A DNA stretch of 64,000 nucleotides from positions 310,001 to 374,000 of the forward strand of contig NZ_NETJ01000005.1 in assembly GCF_002128405.1 (NCBI RefSeq), written 5' to 3'. Position numbers and translations under genes: made by a program. A model generated the notes under the pieces. It was given only the letters and a program-made list of their open reading frames with translations. It was not told where the DNA came from and ran no database searches. This document shows, one piece after another, positions 1 to 8,579 of the stretch. Within the stretch, counting starts at the first letter, position 1; every line of letters begins with the position of its first letter. This DNA is from Gottfriedia solisilvae (GTDB lineage Bacteria; Bacillota; Bacilli; Bacillales; Bacillaceae_G).

Positions 1-144
1 AGGCTGGTAATTTAATTCCTCAATAGCCTTCATCACACGCGTTCGACTTTCTTCTGAAATATTACTTTTATTATTAAGTACTCGAGATACAGTGGACTTA
101 GACACTTTTGCTACACGAGCTATATCATAAATAGTAGGGCCCAA
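1..144 (-). CDS. LacI-family transcriptional regulator, N-terminal part (cut by window edge)
   Basis: The visible 48 codons encode a classic LacI-type helix-turn-helix: [20 protein letters not shown] followed by [11 protein letters not shown] and a hinge-side helix ending ELNYQP. I place the start at a TTG (144) because AGGAG sits 8 bases upstream and no other start precedes the helix-turn-helix. The effector-binding domain lies outside the window. The gene is divergent from the sugar phosphorylase operon starting at 670, the same position that ycjW (LacI family) holds near the E. coli ycj cluster, so it is the likely local regulator. Its probable operators are the repeated motifs at 607-657. 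The inducer cannot be read from this fragment. Confidence 0.9.
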   Translation of the reverse strand, partial: MGPTIYDIARVAKVSKSTVSRVLNNKSNISEESRTRVMKAIEELNYQP

Positions 145-211
145 TTTGTATTCTCCTCTTGATATTTATTTTCCATATGTCATTGTATAATAAATGATAA
201 AACGTTTACAT

Positions 212-233
212 TTTTACCATAAAAATGGTAAAA
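212..233. promoter_or_regulatory. Perfect 9-bp inverted repeat upstream of the LacI-family gene
   Basis: TTTTACCAT and ATGGTAAAA (212-220 and 225-233) are separated by four A residues. The repeat lies 68 bases upstream of the regulator start, and an AAACGTTT palindrome, typical of LacI-type half-site geometry, is just beside it (around 200-208). It could be an autoregulatory operator or simply a hairpin in the leader; nothing visible separates the two. Confidence 0.35.
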
Positions 234-573
234 AAACAATCTTTATAATGCTTAAATACAATGGGATTCTTGTGTAAGAAACTATACTGATAAAATAGAA
301 GGTAGTCCATTTTTACAGATTGATAATGAATAGGTCCAATAAATGTATAATTAAACATAATACGGTAAAAATACTTTTGTTAATACTTTAACAAGTAATT
401 ATATATATTCACTTAGAAAAAATTCAATACGTTGATAGGACTCATTATATGGAGAATTGCAAAAAGTAGCAATAAAAAAATATTGCTTTAATAAAATAAT
501 TCTACGAATTATTATTCTGAAAAAGTAATTTATTTACAAAAAATAAAATAGTATTTTTTCTGAAAGTTATAAA

Positions 574-602
574 TTGACAGTAAGCGCTTTCTATAATATA
601 TT
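574..602 (+). promoter_or_regulatory. Sigma-A-type promoter with internal cre-like site for the sugar operon
   Basis: TTGACA (574-579) and TATATT (597-602) are separated by 17 bases. The spacer holds AGTAAGCGCTTTCT (579-592), which fits the CcpA catabolite-responsive element consensus at all conserved positions except the first T. A CcpA complex bound here would block polymerase, as expected for a secondary-sugar operon. This is the only good promoter I see in the 525-base gap 145-669. Confidence 0.6.
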
Positions 603-606
603 TGAC

Positions 607-657
607 TTGGGAGCGGTACCATAAAGATTTTTATCAAATTGTGGGAGCGATACCACA
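607..657 (+). promoter_or_regulatory. Two repeated operator-like motifs GGGAGCGRTACCA
   Basis: GGGAGCGGTACCA (609-621) and GGGAGCGATACCA (643-655) are direct copies 34 bases apart between the promoter and the start codon. The second is embedded in TGTGG...CCACA (641-657), giving the dyad symmetry and central CG typical of LacI-family operators. It ends just before the ribosome site AAGGAGG (657-663). They are the best candidates for sites of the divergent LacI regulator, possibly looped together. Confidence 0.5.
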
Positions 658-669
658 AGGAGGAATCAT

Positions 670-2352
670 ATGAATAAATTAAAAGAAAGACTAACTTTTA
701 TTTATGAAAATGAAGATATAAATAGTATTTATAATTCGATTATAAAAAGGCTAAATGAAGCGAAAAATAAAGGTTTAAGACAAAGAAAACAAGGTTGGGA
801 TGAGTCAGACATTGTTTTAATAACTTATGGAGATCAATTTAGTGAAACTGGTGTTCCAACGCTGGAAACGTTTAAAAAAATGTTCGATGAGCATTTGGCA
901 AACAAGTTTGAAATCGTTCATATTTTACCGTTTTATCCTTACTCTTCAGACGATGGTTTTTCAGTTATTGATTACAAAAAAGTCAATCCTGTTTTAGGGG
1001 ATTGGTCAAATGTAGAAAACTTATCAACTTCAGCTAGAATCATGTTTGATTATGTATGTAACCATATTTCAGCTAAGAGTGATTGGTTCCAAGAATATTT
1101 AAAAGGAAATCCTAAATATGATAATTACTTCATTGAAATGGATCCTTCAATTGACTTAAGTTCTGTAACAAGACCAAGGGCACTTCCGTTACTTTCAAAA
1201 TTTAAATTAGCAAATGGCGAAGAAAAATATATATGGACTACTTTTAGTGATGATCAAATTGATTTGAATTTTAGTAATCCACAAGTGTTAGTAGATATGA
1301 TTGATGTTTTACTATTCTATCTAGAGCAAGGTGCAGAATACGTAAGACTAGATGCAGTTGGTTATATGTGGAAAGAAGTAGGAACGTCATGTATCCATCT
1401 TGAAAAAACACATGAAATAGTCAAATTATTCCGTGATATTTTAGACGAAGCTGCAAGAGGTACAGTCATGATCACTGAAACGAATGTACCGCACTTAGAT
1501 AATATTTCTTATTTTGGTAATGGAAATGATGAAGCGCATATGGTTTATCAATTCCCACTTCCACCATTAGTTCTTTATTCACTTCATAATGAAAATGGAA
1601 ATGTTTTAACAAACTGGGCGAAACAACTAGGTGGCTCTGGAAAAGATTCAACATTCTTCAATTTCCTAGCTTCACATGACGGAATTGGATTAAATCCAAT
1701 TAGAGGAATTATACCGGAAGAAGAGATTTTATCACTTGTTAATGATTTAAAACAAGAGGGTGCATTAGTAAATTATAAGAAGAATTCAGATGGTAGTGAA
1801 AGCCCATATGAAATTAATGTAACTTACTTAGATGCCTTAAATAAACAATCTTATAGTGATGACTTGCGCGTGAAAAGATTCTTGCTAGCACATTCGATTC
1901 TATTAACTTTCCCAGGTGTTCCAGCCGTTTACATTCAAAGTATGCTAGGCTCAAGAAACGATTACAAAGGCGTTGAACAAACTGGAATGAATCGATCAAT
2001 AAATCGTCAAAAATACGATTTAGATGAAATTCTAACAGAATTAAATAATGAAGAGTCACTAAGATTTAAAGTGTTTTCAGGTCTAACTGAAATTATAAAA
2101 GTTCGTAAAGATGAATCATTGTTCCATCCAAATGTAAGTATGGAGGTACTTGATTTAGGAGAAAAGATTTTTGCAATTAAGCGTGTGAAACAAGACGATA
2201 GCATAGTCATTCTTCACAATTTATCGAGCGAAGAAGTAAGCTGCAATTTGAATGGGAAATTTATGAATATTATCACTGGAGTAGTTGAAGAATTTAAAGA
2301 TAACATCACCTTGAATTCATACCAATTCCTTTGGTTAAAACCAATAAACTAG
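670..2352 (+). CDS. GH13_18 glycoside phosphorylase (glucosylglycerate or sucrose phosphorylase), YcjM-like
   Basis: This 560-residue cytoplasmic enzyme belongs to the sucrose phosphorylase subfamily of GH13, whose members split an alpha-glucoside with phosphate to alpha-glucose 1-phosphate. Visible landmarks are HILPFYPYSSDDGF (84-97), the nucleophile Asp228 in VRLDAVGY, the acid/base Glu270 in MITETNVPH, and Asp337 in LASHDGIG. The length is slightly longer than classical sucrose phosphorylases and matches the YcjM group. The glycerate kinase at the operon's far end suggests glucosylglycerate (products glucose 1-phosphate and glycerate), the activity reported for E. coli YcjM. Sucrose or glucosylglycerol remain possible, since subsite residues were not compared. 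First gene of the operon; start fixed by AAGGAGG 6 bases upstream; 12 bases to the next gene. Confidence 0.85.
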   Translation: MNKLKERLTFIYENEDINSIYNSIIKRLNEAKNKGLRQRKQGWDESDIVLITYGDQFSETGVPTLETFKKMFDEHLANKFEIVHILPFYPYSSDDGFSVIDYKKVNPVLGDWSNVENLSTSARIMFDYVCNHISAKSDWFQEYLKGNPKYDNYFIEMDPSIDLSSVTRPRALPLLSKFKLANGEEKYIWTTFSDDQIDLNFSNPQVLVDMIDVLLFYLEQGAEYVRLDAVGYMWKEVGTSCIHLEKTHEIVKLFRDILDEAARGTVMITETNVPHLDNISYFGNGNDEAHMVYQFPLPPLVLYSLHNENGNVLTNWAKQLGGSGKDSTFFNFLASHDGIGLNPIRGIIPEEEILSLVNDLKQEGALVNYKKNSDGSESPYEINVTYLDALNKQSYSDDLRVKRFLLAHSILLTFPGVPAVYIQSMLGSRNDYKGVEQTGMNRSINRQKYDLDEILTELNNEESLRFKVFSGLTEIIKVRKDESLFHPNVSMEVLDLGEKIFAIKRVKQDDSIVILHNLSSEEVSCNLNGKFMNIITGVVEEFKDNITLNSYQFLWLKPIN

Positions 2353-2364
2353 GAGGGAAAATAA

Positions 2365-3654
2365 ATGAAAAAAGCTTTAAGTATGTTCTTAGTTTTAATG
2401 TTAGCAATTGGCTTAACAGCTTGTGGTGGAGGAAAAAAAGAAGACGGTAAAGTAACAATTGAATTTATGCACTCTTCAGTTGAACAAGAACGTCTAGCTG
2501 TCATCACTGATTTAATTACAAAATTTGAAAAAGCAAATCCAGATATAAAAGTAAAACAAGTACCTGTAGAAGAGGATGCTTACAACACGAAGGTTGTAAC
2601 GTTAGCGAGCTCTGGAAAACTTCCAGCAGTTATCGAAGTTGGCCAAGACTACGCAAAAGTTATGGACAAGGATGAATTAATTGATAAAGAATCTGTTAAA
2701 AAGATTATCTCTAAAGTAGGCGAAGATAAGTATTACGAAGGTGCTTTAAAGCTATTAAAAACTGAAGATGGTAAAGACTTTACTGGAGTTCCAGTTAGTG
2801 GTTGGGTACAAGGTATTTGGTATAACAAACAAATGCTTGCAGACAAAGGTTTTGAAGAGCCTAAAAATTGGGATGATATTTTAAAAGTCGCAAAAGCATT
2901 CACAGATAAAGGAAGTAAAAAATACGGTATTGCTATTCCAACAGTAGAAGGTGGATTCTCTGAACAGGCATTTTCTCAATTCGCATTATCTAACAATGCA
3001 AATATGCTAAATGCAAAAGGCAAGTTAGCAATAGATACACCTGAAATGAAAGAAGCGCTTAAATTCTATAAAGAATTGGCAGGATATACAATGCCAGGTT
3101 CAAATGATGTAACTGAAGTCAAGGATGCATTTATGAACGGATCAACACCAATGGCAGTTTATTCAACTTATATCCTTCCTTCAGTGTATGAAGAAGGCAC
3201 AACTGATAATATTGGATTTGCGATTCCAACTGAAAAATCTAAAGCAGTTTATGGAACAGTTTCTGCTTACACAGTGTCTTCAGGATTAGAAGATGATCAA
3301 AAAGCAGCTGCTGAGAAGTTTTTAGAATTTATGGTAGAGCCTGAAAACAATACAAAATTAGTATTAATGTCTCCAGGTGGTTCTCAACCAGTAAATAAAG
3401 ATGTAACTGAAAGCACAGAATACAAAGAAAATAAAGTAGTTAATTCATTCGGTGAATTATCGACGGAAATTGCAAGTGCATTTGAAGATGTTCAAGTTTT
3501 CGGACTTGTAGATGACAAGAACTTCTTAAAAATGGGTGATGTAACGAGTTCAGGAGCAGTTGCCAAATTAATTAATGCTATTACAGTTGGTGGTAAAAGT
3601 GTAGATGCTGCAGTTAAAGAAGCAGAATCTAAATTAAAAGAAGTACTTAAATAA
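2365..3654 (+). CDS. Extracellular sugar-binding lipoprotein of the ABC importer, YcjN-like
   Basis: A 429-residue family-1 solute-binding protein. The N-terminus is a lipoprotein signal peptide with lipobox LTAC, so Cys20 should be acylated and anchor the protein outside the membrane. The mature part starts with a glycine/lysine linker and then VTIEFMHSSVEQERLAVITDL, continuing with the SBP_bac_1 pattern (WYNKQMLADKGFEEPKNWDD about 152-171, FMNGSTPMAVY about 254-264). It delivers the sugar or glucosyl compound used by the flanking phosphorylases to the permeases encoded next. A stem-loop follows it before the permease genes, a common way to keep the binding protein in excess. No ATPase gene lies in the operon. 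Confidence 0.9.
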   Translation: MKKALSMFLVLMLAIGLTACGGGKKEDGKVTIEFMHSSVEQERLAVITDLITKFEKANPDIKVKQVPVEEDAYNTKVVTLASSGKLPAVIEVGQDYAKVMDKDELIDKESVKKIISKVGEDKYYEGALKLLKTEDGKDFTGVPVSGWVQGIWYNKQMLADKGFEEPKNWDDILKVAKAFTDKGSKKYGIAIPTVEGGFSEQAFSQFALSNNANMLNAKGKLAIDTPEMKEALKFYKELAGYTMPGSNDVTEVKDAFMNGSTPMAVYSTYILPSVYEEGTTDNIGFAIPTEKSKAVYGTVSAYTVSSGLEDDQKAAAEKFLEFMVEPENNTKLVLMSPGGSQPVNKDVTESTEYKENKVVNSFGELSTEIASAFEDVQVFGLVDDKNFLKMGDVTSSGAVAKLINAITVGGKSVDAAVKEAESKLKEVLK

Positions 3655-3708
3655 AAATCATTACTCATTCAATTCAAGGTATATAAGAGTATGATTTCTT
3701 GATTGTCG

Positions 3709-3774
3709 AAGTTGTTTAAGAAGAACGAACGCTTGAAAAGCAAGCTAAGTTGCTTTTTAAACAACTTTTTCTTT
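3709..3774 (+). terminator. Intra-operon stem-loop after the binding-protein gene
   Basis: AAGTTGTTTAA (3709-3719) pairs with TTAAACAACTT (3757-3767), a smaller perfect hairpin (GCTTG/CAAGC, 3731-3745) sits inside, and TTTTTCTTTT follows. It lies between the lipoprotein gene and the first permease gene with no obvious new promoter. The likely role is partial termination or 3' end protection, giving more binding protein than permease. Confidence 0.7.
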
Positions 3775-3825
3775 TATCACCAATCATCAATCAAATAATA
3801 GATTAGATTGTCTTTAGGAGGTCCT

Positions 3826-4707
3826 ATGAAAACGATTGCCAAAAAAAAATCTGATATTAAATTAGCGTTAGTACTTCTTTTACCAGCTATTTTATTAGTA
3901 TTACTGCTTGTTGCATATCCGATGTTATCAAATATAAAAATTAGCTTTTTCGATCAACCAATTAACCCAAGATTACCAGCAGATTTTGTTGGTTTTAAAA
4001 ACTACTCAGACATTATGAAAGATGCAGCGTTTTATAAATCACTAGGGCTGACAATTTTGTATACAGTGCTAACAGTTATTGGAAGTACTGCAGTCGGACT
4101 TGCAATCGCTTTATTCTTTAATCGTCCGTTTAAATTTCGCAAAACTGCAAGATCTTTAATTATTTTATCTTATGTTACACCTTCGATTTCATTGGTGTTT
4201 GCATGGAAGTATATGTTTAATAATAGCTACGGAATTGTTAACTATTTAGGTACAGACGTGTTTCATATTTTTAAAAATGCACCGTTATGGTTTGATAACC
4301 CAGTTAGTAGCTTTTTAGTAGTCGTTATTTTTGCGATATGGAAGTACTTCCCATATGCATTTATCTCGTTCTTAGCGATCTTACAAACAATTGATAAGTC
4401 CTTATTTGAAGCAGCAGATATCGATGGGGCTACATTATGGCAAAAATTTAAAGTTGTCACATTACCAGCGATTATGCCTGTTTTATTAACGGTTGTAACT
4501 TTACGTTTTATTTGGATGTTCTACATGTTTACAGATGTTTACTTATTAACAAACAAAGTAAATATTCTGGGGATTTACTTATATGAAACGGCGTTTGCTT
4601 TCAATGATTTAGGCAAAGCAAGTTCAATTTCTGTAATCCTATTTATCATACTATTTATTGTAATTATCGTAGCAAGAAAGAGGGTGAACTTAAATGGCAG
4701 TAACTAG
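3826..4707 (+). CDS. ABC sugar permease, MalF/YcjO-like
   Basis: A 293-residue integral membrane protein of the binding-protein-dependent sugar permease family. The N-terminal Lys-rich stretch is followed by a hydrophobic helix (LALVLLLPAILLVLLLVAYP), and further membrane segments follow. The cytoplasmic loop EAADIDGATLWQKFKVVTLP is the EAA motif that contacts the ATPase. I use ATG 3826 because AGGAGG (3816-3821) lies directly before it; an upstream in-frame TTG at 3808 would put the ribosome site inside the gene. The stop overlaps the next permease gene by 14 bases, indicating translational coupling. Sugar type follows the operon context. Confidence 0.9.
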   Translation: MKTIAKKKSDIKLALVLLLPAILLVLLLVAYPMLSNIKISFFDQPINPRLPADFVGFKNYSDIMKDAAFYKSLGLTILYTVLTVIGSTAVGLAIALFFNRPFKFRKTARSLIILSYVTPSISLVFAWKYMFNNSYGIVNYLGTDVFHIFKNAPLWFDNPVSSFLVVVIFAIWKYFPYAFISFLAILQTIDKSLFEAADIDGATLWQKFKVVTLPAIMPVLLTVVTLRFIWMFYMFTDVYLLTNKVNILGIYLYETAFAFNDLGKASSISVILFIILFIVIIVARKRVNLNGSN

Positions 4708-5545
4708 TAAGAAAAATAAATTATTGAAAAAAACAGGTTTCTATATTGGTTTAGTTTTACTTTTAGGGGTTATGTTATTTCCATTCTTTATCATGCTGAT
4801 GACGTCATTAAAAAGTTCTAAAGAAGCAATTTCAACGAGTCCTACATTACTTCCAAAAGTATGGACATTTCAGCATTATATCGATATTTTTAATCCAACA
4901 ATTTTCCCATATATTAACTATTTCAAAAATAGTTTAATTGTTGCTTTAATTGCAGCTTCAATTTCAGTTGCATTTGGTATTTTGGGAGCATATGCCTTAT
5001 CAAAATTAAAGTTTAAAGGAAGAGTCACAATTAATGCTAGTTTCTATACAGTTTACATGTTCTCTGGCATTTTGTTAGTTGTTCCTTTATTTAAAATCAT
5101 TTCGGGTTTAGGGCTATATGATACTAGATTGGCATTAATTATTACGATGATCGTTCAAACTTTACCAACAGCCATTTTCATGTTGAAGAGTTATTTTGAT
5201 ACAATTCCTGAGGATTTAGAAGAAGCAGCAATGATTGATGGATTAAGTCGTTTAAAAATCATTTTCTACATCATCATCCCATTATCAATTTCTGGAATTG
5301 TTTCAGTATTTGTATACGCGTTTATGATTGCATGGAATGATTATTTATTCGCATCAATTTTCTTATCGAGTTCAGAAAACTTTACTTTACCAATTGGACT
5401 AAATACTTTATTTAGTACTCCAGATTATGTATGGGGACGTATGATGGCAGCATCTCTAGTAACAGCATTACCGGTTGTCGGAATGTATGCTTTATCAGAG
5501 CGCTTTATTAAAGGTAACTTAACTGAAGGCGGAGTAAAAGGCTAA
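4694..5545 (+). CDS. ABC sugar permease, MalG/YcjP-like
   Basis: A 283-residue MalG-type permease with about six membrane helices. The EAA loop reads DLEEAAMIDGLSRLKIIFYI and the C-terminus ends ERFIKGNLTEGGVKG, typical of MalG-type subunits. It pairs with the preceding permease to form the channel. No nucleotide-binding subunit is encoded in this operon; in Bacillus a shared ATPase of the MsmX type commonly energises several such importers, and that is the likely situation here (inference). The start overlaps the end of the upstream gene; 34 bases separate it from the dehydrogenase gene. Confidence 0.9.
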   Translation: MAVTSKKNKLLKKTGFYIGLVLLLGVMLFPFFIMLMTSLKSSKEAISTSPTLLPKVWTFQHYIDIFNPTIFPYINYFKNSLIVALIAASISVAFGILGAYALSKLKFKGRVTINASFYTVYMFSGILLVVPLFKIISGLGLYDTRLALIITMIVQTLPTAIFMLKSYFDTIPEDLEEAAMIDGLSRLKIIFYIIIPLSISGIVSVFVYAFMIAWNDYLFASIFLSSSENFTLPIGLNTLFSTPDYVWGRMMAASLVTALPVVGMYALSERFIKGNLTEGGVKG

Positions 5546-5579
5546 AATTTACAGTTTTACTTGAGAGGATGAAATATAG

Positions 5580-6638
5580 ATGAAGAAATTAGTAGCAGTT
5601 GAACCAAGAGTAGCAGCGTTAGTGGAATATGAAGATCGTCCAGTACAAGCAAATGAAGTGAAAATTAAAGTTGAATTCGCATCACCAAAACATGGTACAG
5701 AAGTTGTTGATTTTAGAGGAGTTAGTCCATTTATTGATGAAGAGTTCAATGAAGAGTGGAAAATGTTTATGCCTCGAGCAGAAGGTGCAGCACGTGGGAT
5801 TGTTTTTGGAGAGTTTCAATTAGGGAATATGGTTGTCGGCAGTATTTGTGAAATTGGAGCGGACGTTACAGAGTACAAGCTTGGAGATCAAGTTTGTACG
5901 TATGGACCAATAATGGAAACAGTTATTGTAAATGCTGTAGATAATTATAAACTTCGTAAAATGCCAGAAGGATCTTCATGGAAGAATGCAGTTTACTATG
6001 ATCCAGCTCAATTTGCAATGAGTGGCGTACGTGATGCGAATGTTCGTGCAGGAGATTTTGTAGTAGTCGTTGGTTTAGGTGCAATTGGTCAAATTGCGAT
6101 TCAATTAGCAAAAAGAGCAGGGGCTAGTATTGTAATCGGTGTTGATCCAATTAGTCATCGTTGCGATATAGCATTAAAGAATGGAGCGGACTATTGCTTC
6201 GATCCAACAAAATGTGATTTAGGTTTTGAAATTAAGAAACTAACAGATAAATTAGGTGCAGATTCAATTATTGAAACAAGTGGGAATGCTGGTGCGCTAC
6301 AAGCAGCACTAAGAGGTATTGCATACGGTGGAATAATTTCTTACGTTGCTTTTGCAAAACCATTCCCAGAAGGGTTTAATCTTGGTCGTGAAGCTCACTT
6401 TAACAATGCAAAAATTGTATTCTCTCGTGGAAGTAGTGAACCGAATCCTGATTATCCACGTTGGTCTAGAAAACGTATTGAAAATACATGTTGGGAATTA
6501 TTAATGAATGGTTATTTAAATTGCGAAGATTTAATTGAGCCAGTTGTATCATTTAATGAAGTAGCAGAGTCTTATATGGAATATGTTGACCAAAAACCAG
6601 AATTAAGTATTAAAATGGGTGTTCATTTTCCAAAATAA
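5580..6638 (+). CDS. ycjQ: Zinc-type NAD(P)-dependent glycoside dehydrogenase, YcjQ-like
   Basis: A 352-residue medium-chain dehydrogenase. A GroES-like N-terminal half is followed by the Rossmann motif VVGLGAIGQIAIQLAKRAGA (about 162-181), ending near IGVDP. Stretches such as KLRKMPEGSSWKNAV, YDPAQFAMSGVRDANVR and FNLGREAHFNNAKIVFSR agree closely, from memory, with E. coli YcjQ. That enzyme oxidises D-gulosides at C3 in a three-step conversion of gulosides to glucosides shared with YcjR and YcjS. The two next genes are the matching isomerase and oxidoreductase, supporting the same pathway. The substrate in this organism is inferred, not shown. Confidence 0.85.
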   Translation: MKKLVAVEPRVAALVEYEDRPVQANEVKIKVEFASPKHGTEVVDFRGVSPFIDEEFNEEWKMFMPRAEGAARGIVFGEFQLGNMVVGSICEIGADVTEYKLGDQVCTYGPIMETVIVNAVDNYKLRKMPEGSSWKNAVYYDPAQFAMSGVRDANVRAGDFVVVVGLGAIGQIAIQLAKRAGASIVIGVDPISHRCDIALKNGADYCFDPTKCDLGFEIKKLTDKLGADSIIETSGNAGALQAALRGIAYGGIISYVAFAKPFPEGFNLGREAHFNNAKIVFSRGSSEPNPDYPRWSRKRIENTCWELLMNGYLNCEDLIEPVVSFNEVAESYMEYVDQKPELSIKMGVHFPK

Positions 6639-6706
6639 GAAACGGCATGATTTGGAATACAAATCAGAAGTGTAAGCAAAATATATGAATATAAAGAGAT
6701 AAATTT

Positions 6707-6730
6707 AAGGGAGTGTTCATGCACTCCCCT
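6707..6730 (+). other. Intercistronic stem-loop before the isomerase gene
   Basis: AAGGGAGTG and CACTCCCCTT flank a short TTCATG loop in the 112-base gap between dehydrogenase and isomerase genes. There is no T-run, so termination is unlikely. It probably protects or processes mRNA. The ribosome site AGGAGTG of the next gene lies 7 bases downstream. Confidence 0.45.
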
Positions 6731-6750
6731 TCATTTAGGAGTGAAAGTCA

Positions 6751-7545
6751 ATGAAAGTAGGAACTCAAAATCAAGCATTTTTCCCAGAAAATATTAAAGA
6801 AAAATTTAACTACTTAAAAAAAGCTGGATTTGAAGGCTTTGAAATAGATGGTAAGTTTTTAGTTGATCATTTAGATGAAATAAAAGAAGCAATCGCAGAA
6901 ACTGGTTTACCTGTTACAACGGCTTGTGGTGGATATAGTGGTTGGATTGGTGATTTTATTGAAGAGCGTCGTTTAAAAGGCTTAGATGAAATCAAAGATA
7001 TATTATTCGCTTTAAAAGAAGTCGGTGGAAAAGGAATTGTTGTACCTGCTGCATGGGGCATGTTTACATTCCGCTTGCCTCCAATGTCATCGCCAAGAAG
7101 CTTAGAAGGTGATCGAAAAGCAGTTACTGAATCTTTAATATACTTGGATAAAGTTGCTGAGGAAACTGGGACTACTATTTTCTTAGAACCTTTAAATCGT
7201 TATCAAGATCATATGATTAATACTTTAGCAGACGCACGAAAATATATTGAAGACAATCAGTTAAAGAACGTAAAGATTATCGCAGACTTTTATCATATGA
7301 ATATTGAAGAAGATGGAATATCAGAAGCTTTACATCAAAACAGAGATTTAGTTGAACATATTCATATTGCCGATAATCATCGTTTCCAGCCAGGAAGTGG
7401 TGCATTAGATTTCAAAAAGCACTTTTATCAATTAAAAAGTGACGGCTATGAAGGTTTTGTTACATTTGAATGTAGAGTTCGTGGAAATAACTTAGAAGAA
7501 GAATACTTTAAAGCACTACAACATATTAAAGAGGCATTAAAGTGA
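6751..7545 (+). CDS. ycjR: Sugar isomerase/epimerase (AP-endonuclease-2 TIM barrel), YcjR-like
   Basis: A 264-residue xylose-isomerase-like TIM barrel. It opens with KVGTQNQAFFPENIKEKFNY and has the metal-site-type motifs FLEPLNRYQDH (about 148-158), IIADFYHMNIEE (about 174-185), HIHIADNHRFQPGSG (about 210-224) and a late FECRV. This Glu/Asp/His/Glu pattern binds a divalent metal in the family. E. coli YcjR of almost the same length epimerises C4 of a 3-keto-guloside to the 3-keto-glucoside. The 3-keto chemistry fits the dehydrogenase before and the oxidoreductase after. AGGAGTG precedes the start; the stop overlaps the next gene start (TGATG). Confidence 0.85.
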   Translation: MKVGTQNQAFFPENIKEKFNYLKKAGFEGFEIDGKFLVDHLDEIKEAIAETGLPVTTACGGYSGWIGDFIEERRLKGLDEIKDILFALKEVGGKGIVVPAAWGMFTFRLPPMSSPRSLEGDRKAVTESLIYLDKVAEETGTTIFLEPLNRYQDHMINTLADARKYIEDNQLKNVKIIADFYHMNIEEDGISEALHQNRDLVEHIHIADNHRFQPGSGALDFKKHFYQLKSDGYEGFVTFECRVRGNNLEEEYFKALQHIKEALK

Positions 7546-8579
7546 TGAAAAAAAAGGTTGCTATTATTGGCGGTGGACAGATCGCAGAAAACGTACACGT
7601 CGCTCACTATAAAACTAGAGATGAATTAGAAATTGTAGCTGTATGTGGTGTAAATGAAGAATCAGTAAAAAGCTTCGCTGAAAGAAATGGTATTCCAAAC
7701 TATTACACGGATGCAGCAGAAATGTATTCAATTGAGAAACCAGATATAGTCAGTGTTTGCACACCAAATTTATTTCACTTTGAAAATGTCATGCAAGCAT
7801 TAGAAAATGATTGCGATGTATTTTGTGAGAAACCCCCTGCGATTAAAGCTGATGATGCAAGGGTCATGTATGAAACGGCTATTGCAAAAGGAAAAGTACT
7901 TGCGTACGATTTTCACCATCGGTTCGCAGATGATGTAACCATTTTAAAAGAAAAAGTAGACGAAGGCATGCTTGGAGACATTTATTTTGTAAAAGTAAAG
8001 GCATTAAGACGAAATGGTATTCCCGGATGGGGAAGCTTTACAAATAAAGAGATTCAAGGTGGAGGTCCACTAATAGATTTAGGCATTCATATGCTTGATG
8101 CGGCCCTTTACATTTTGGGTTATCCAAACATTAAAAAAGTAACTGCAAAAATGTTTCAAAAAATTGGTAATAAGAAGAGTGAAGGGTCTTTCGGAAAATG
8201 GGATCCAACCAAATTTGGTGTAGAAGACTCGTTATTTTCACATATTGAGTTAGAGAATGGAAGTTTGTTACAGTTAGAAACATCTTTTGCCTTAAATATA
8301 AAAGAAAAATCAGAAATGAATGTTGAGTTCTGTGGAGATCAAGCTGGTGCAATAATGTTTCCAGCAGAGATTTATACAGATGAAAAAGGAGAACTTGTTT
8401 CACTTTTAAAAAGAGAGACTGCAGATTCTGACCGCCATTCAAAAAGTATGAGTGCTTTTGTTAATCGTTGTTTAGGTAAGAATGTCATGTTAGCAGATGG
8501 AAAACAAGGTTATGCTATACAACAACTAGTAGAAGCAATTTATCAATCAGCTGAAAAAGGTGAGAGTGTAACTTTATGA
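7545..8579 (+). CDS. ycjS: Gfo/Idh/MocA-family oxidoreductase, YcjS-like
   Basis: A 344-residue NAD(P)-dependent oxidoreductase. The N-terminal Rossmann fold shows KVAIIGGGQIAENVHVAHY, then SVCTPNLFH and CEKPPAI, the signature E-K-P loop of the family. The C-terminal half has GGGPLIDLGIHMLDAALY with the usual D/H active-site residues. In E. coli YcjS reduces the 3-keto-glucoside to the glucoside, the last of three steps. An in-frame GTG three bases upstream (7542) could also serve as start; the overlap TGATG with the isomerase stop favours coupled initiation. The stop overlaps the GH65 start by ATGA. Confidence 0.87.
   Translation: MKKKVAIIGGGQIAENVHVAHYKTRDELEIVAVCGVNEESVKSFAERNGIPNYYTDAAEMYSIEKPDIVSVCTPNLFHFENVMQALENDCDVFCEKPPAIKADDARVMYETAIAKGKVLAYDFHHRFADDVTILKEKVDEGMLGDIYFVKVKALRRNGIPGWGSFTNKEIQGGGPLIDLGIHMLDAALYILGYPNIKKVTAKMFQKIGNKKSEGSFGKWDPTKFGVEDSLFSHIELENGSLLQLETSFALNIKEKSEMNVEFCGDQAGAIMFPAEIYTDEKGELVSLLKRETADSDRHSKSMSAFVNRCLGKNVMLADGKQGYAIQQLVEAIYQSAEKGESVTL

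Noticed and set aside
8131..8442. 103-codon open frame opposite the YcjS-like gene
   Set aside because: Shadow of a well-supported gene on the other strand, without a ribosome site.
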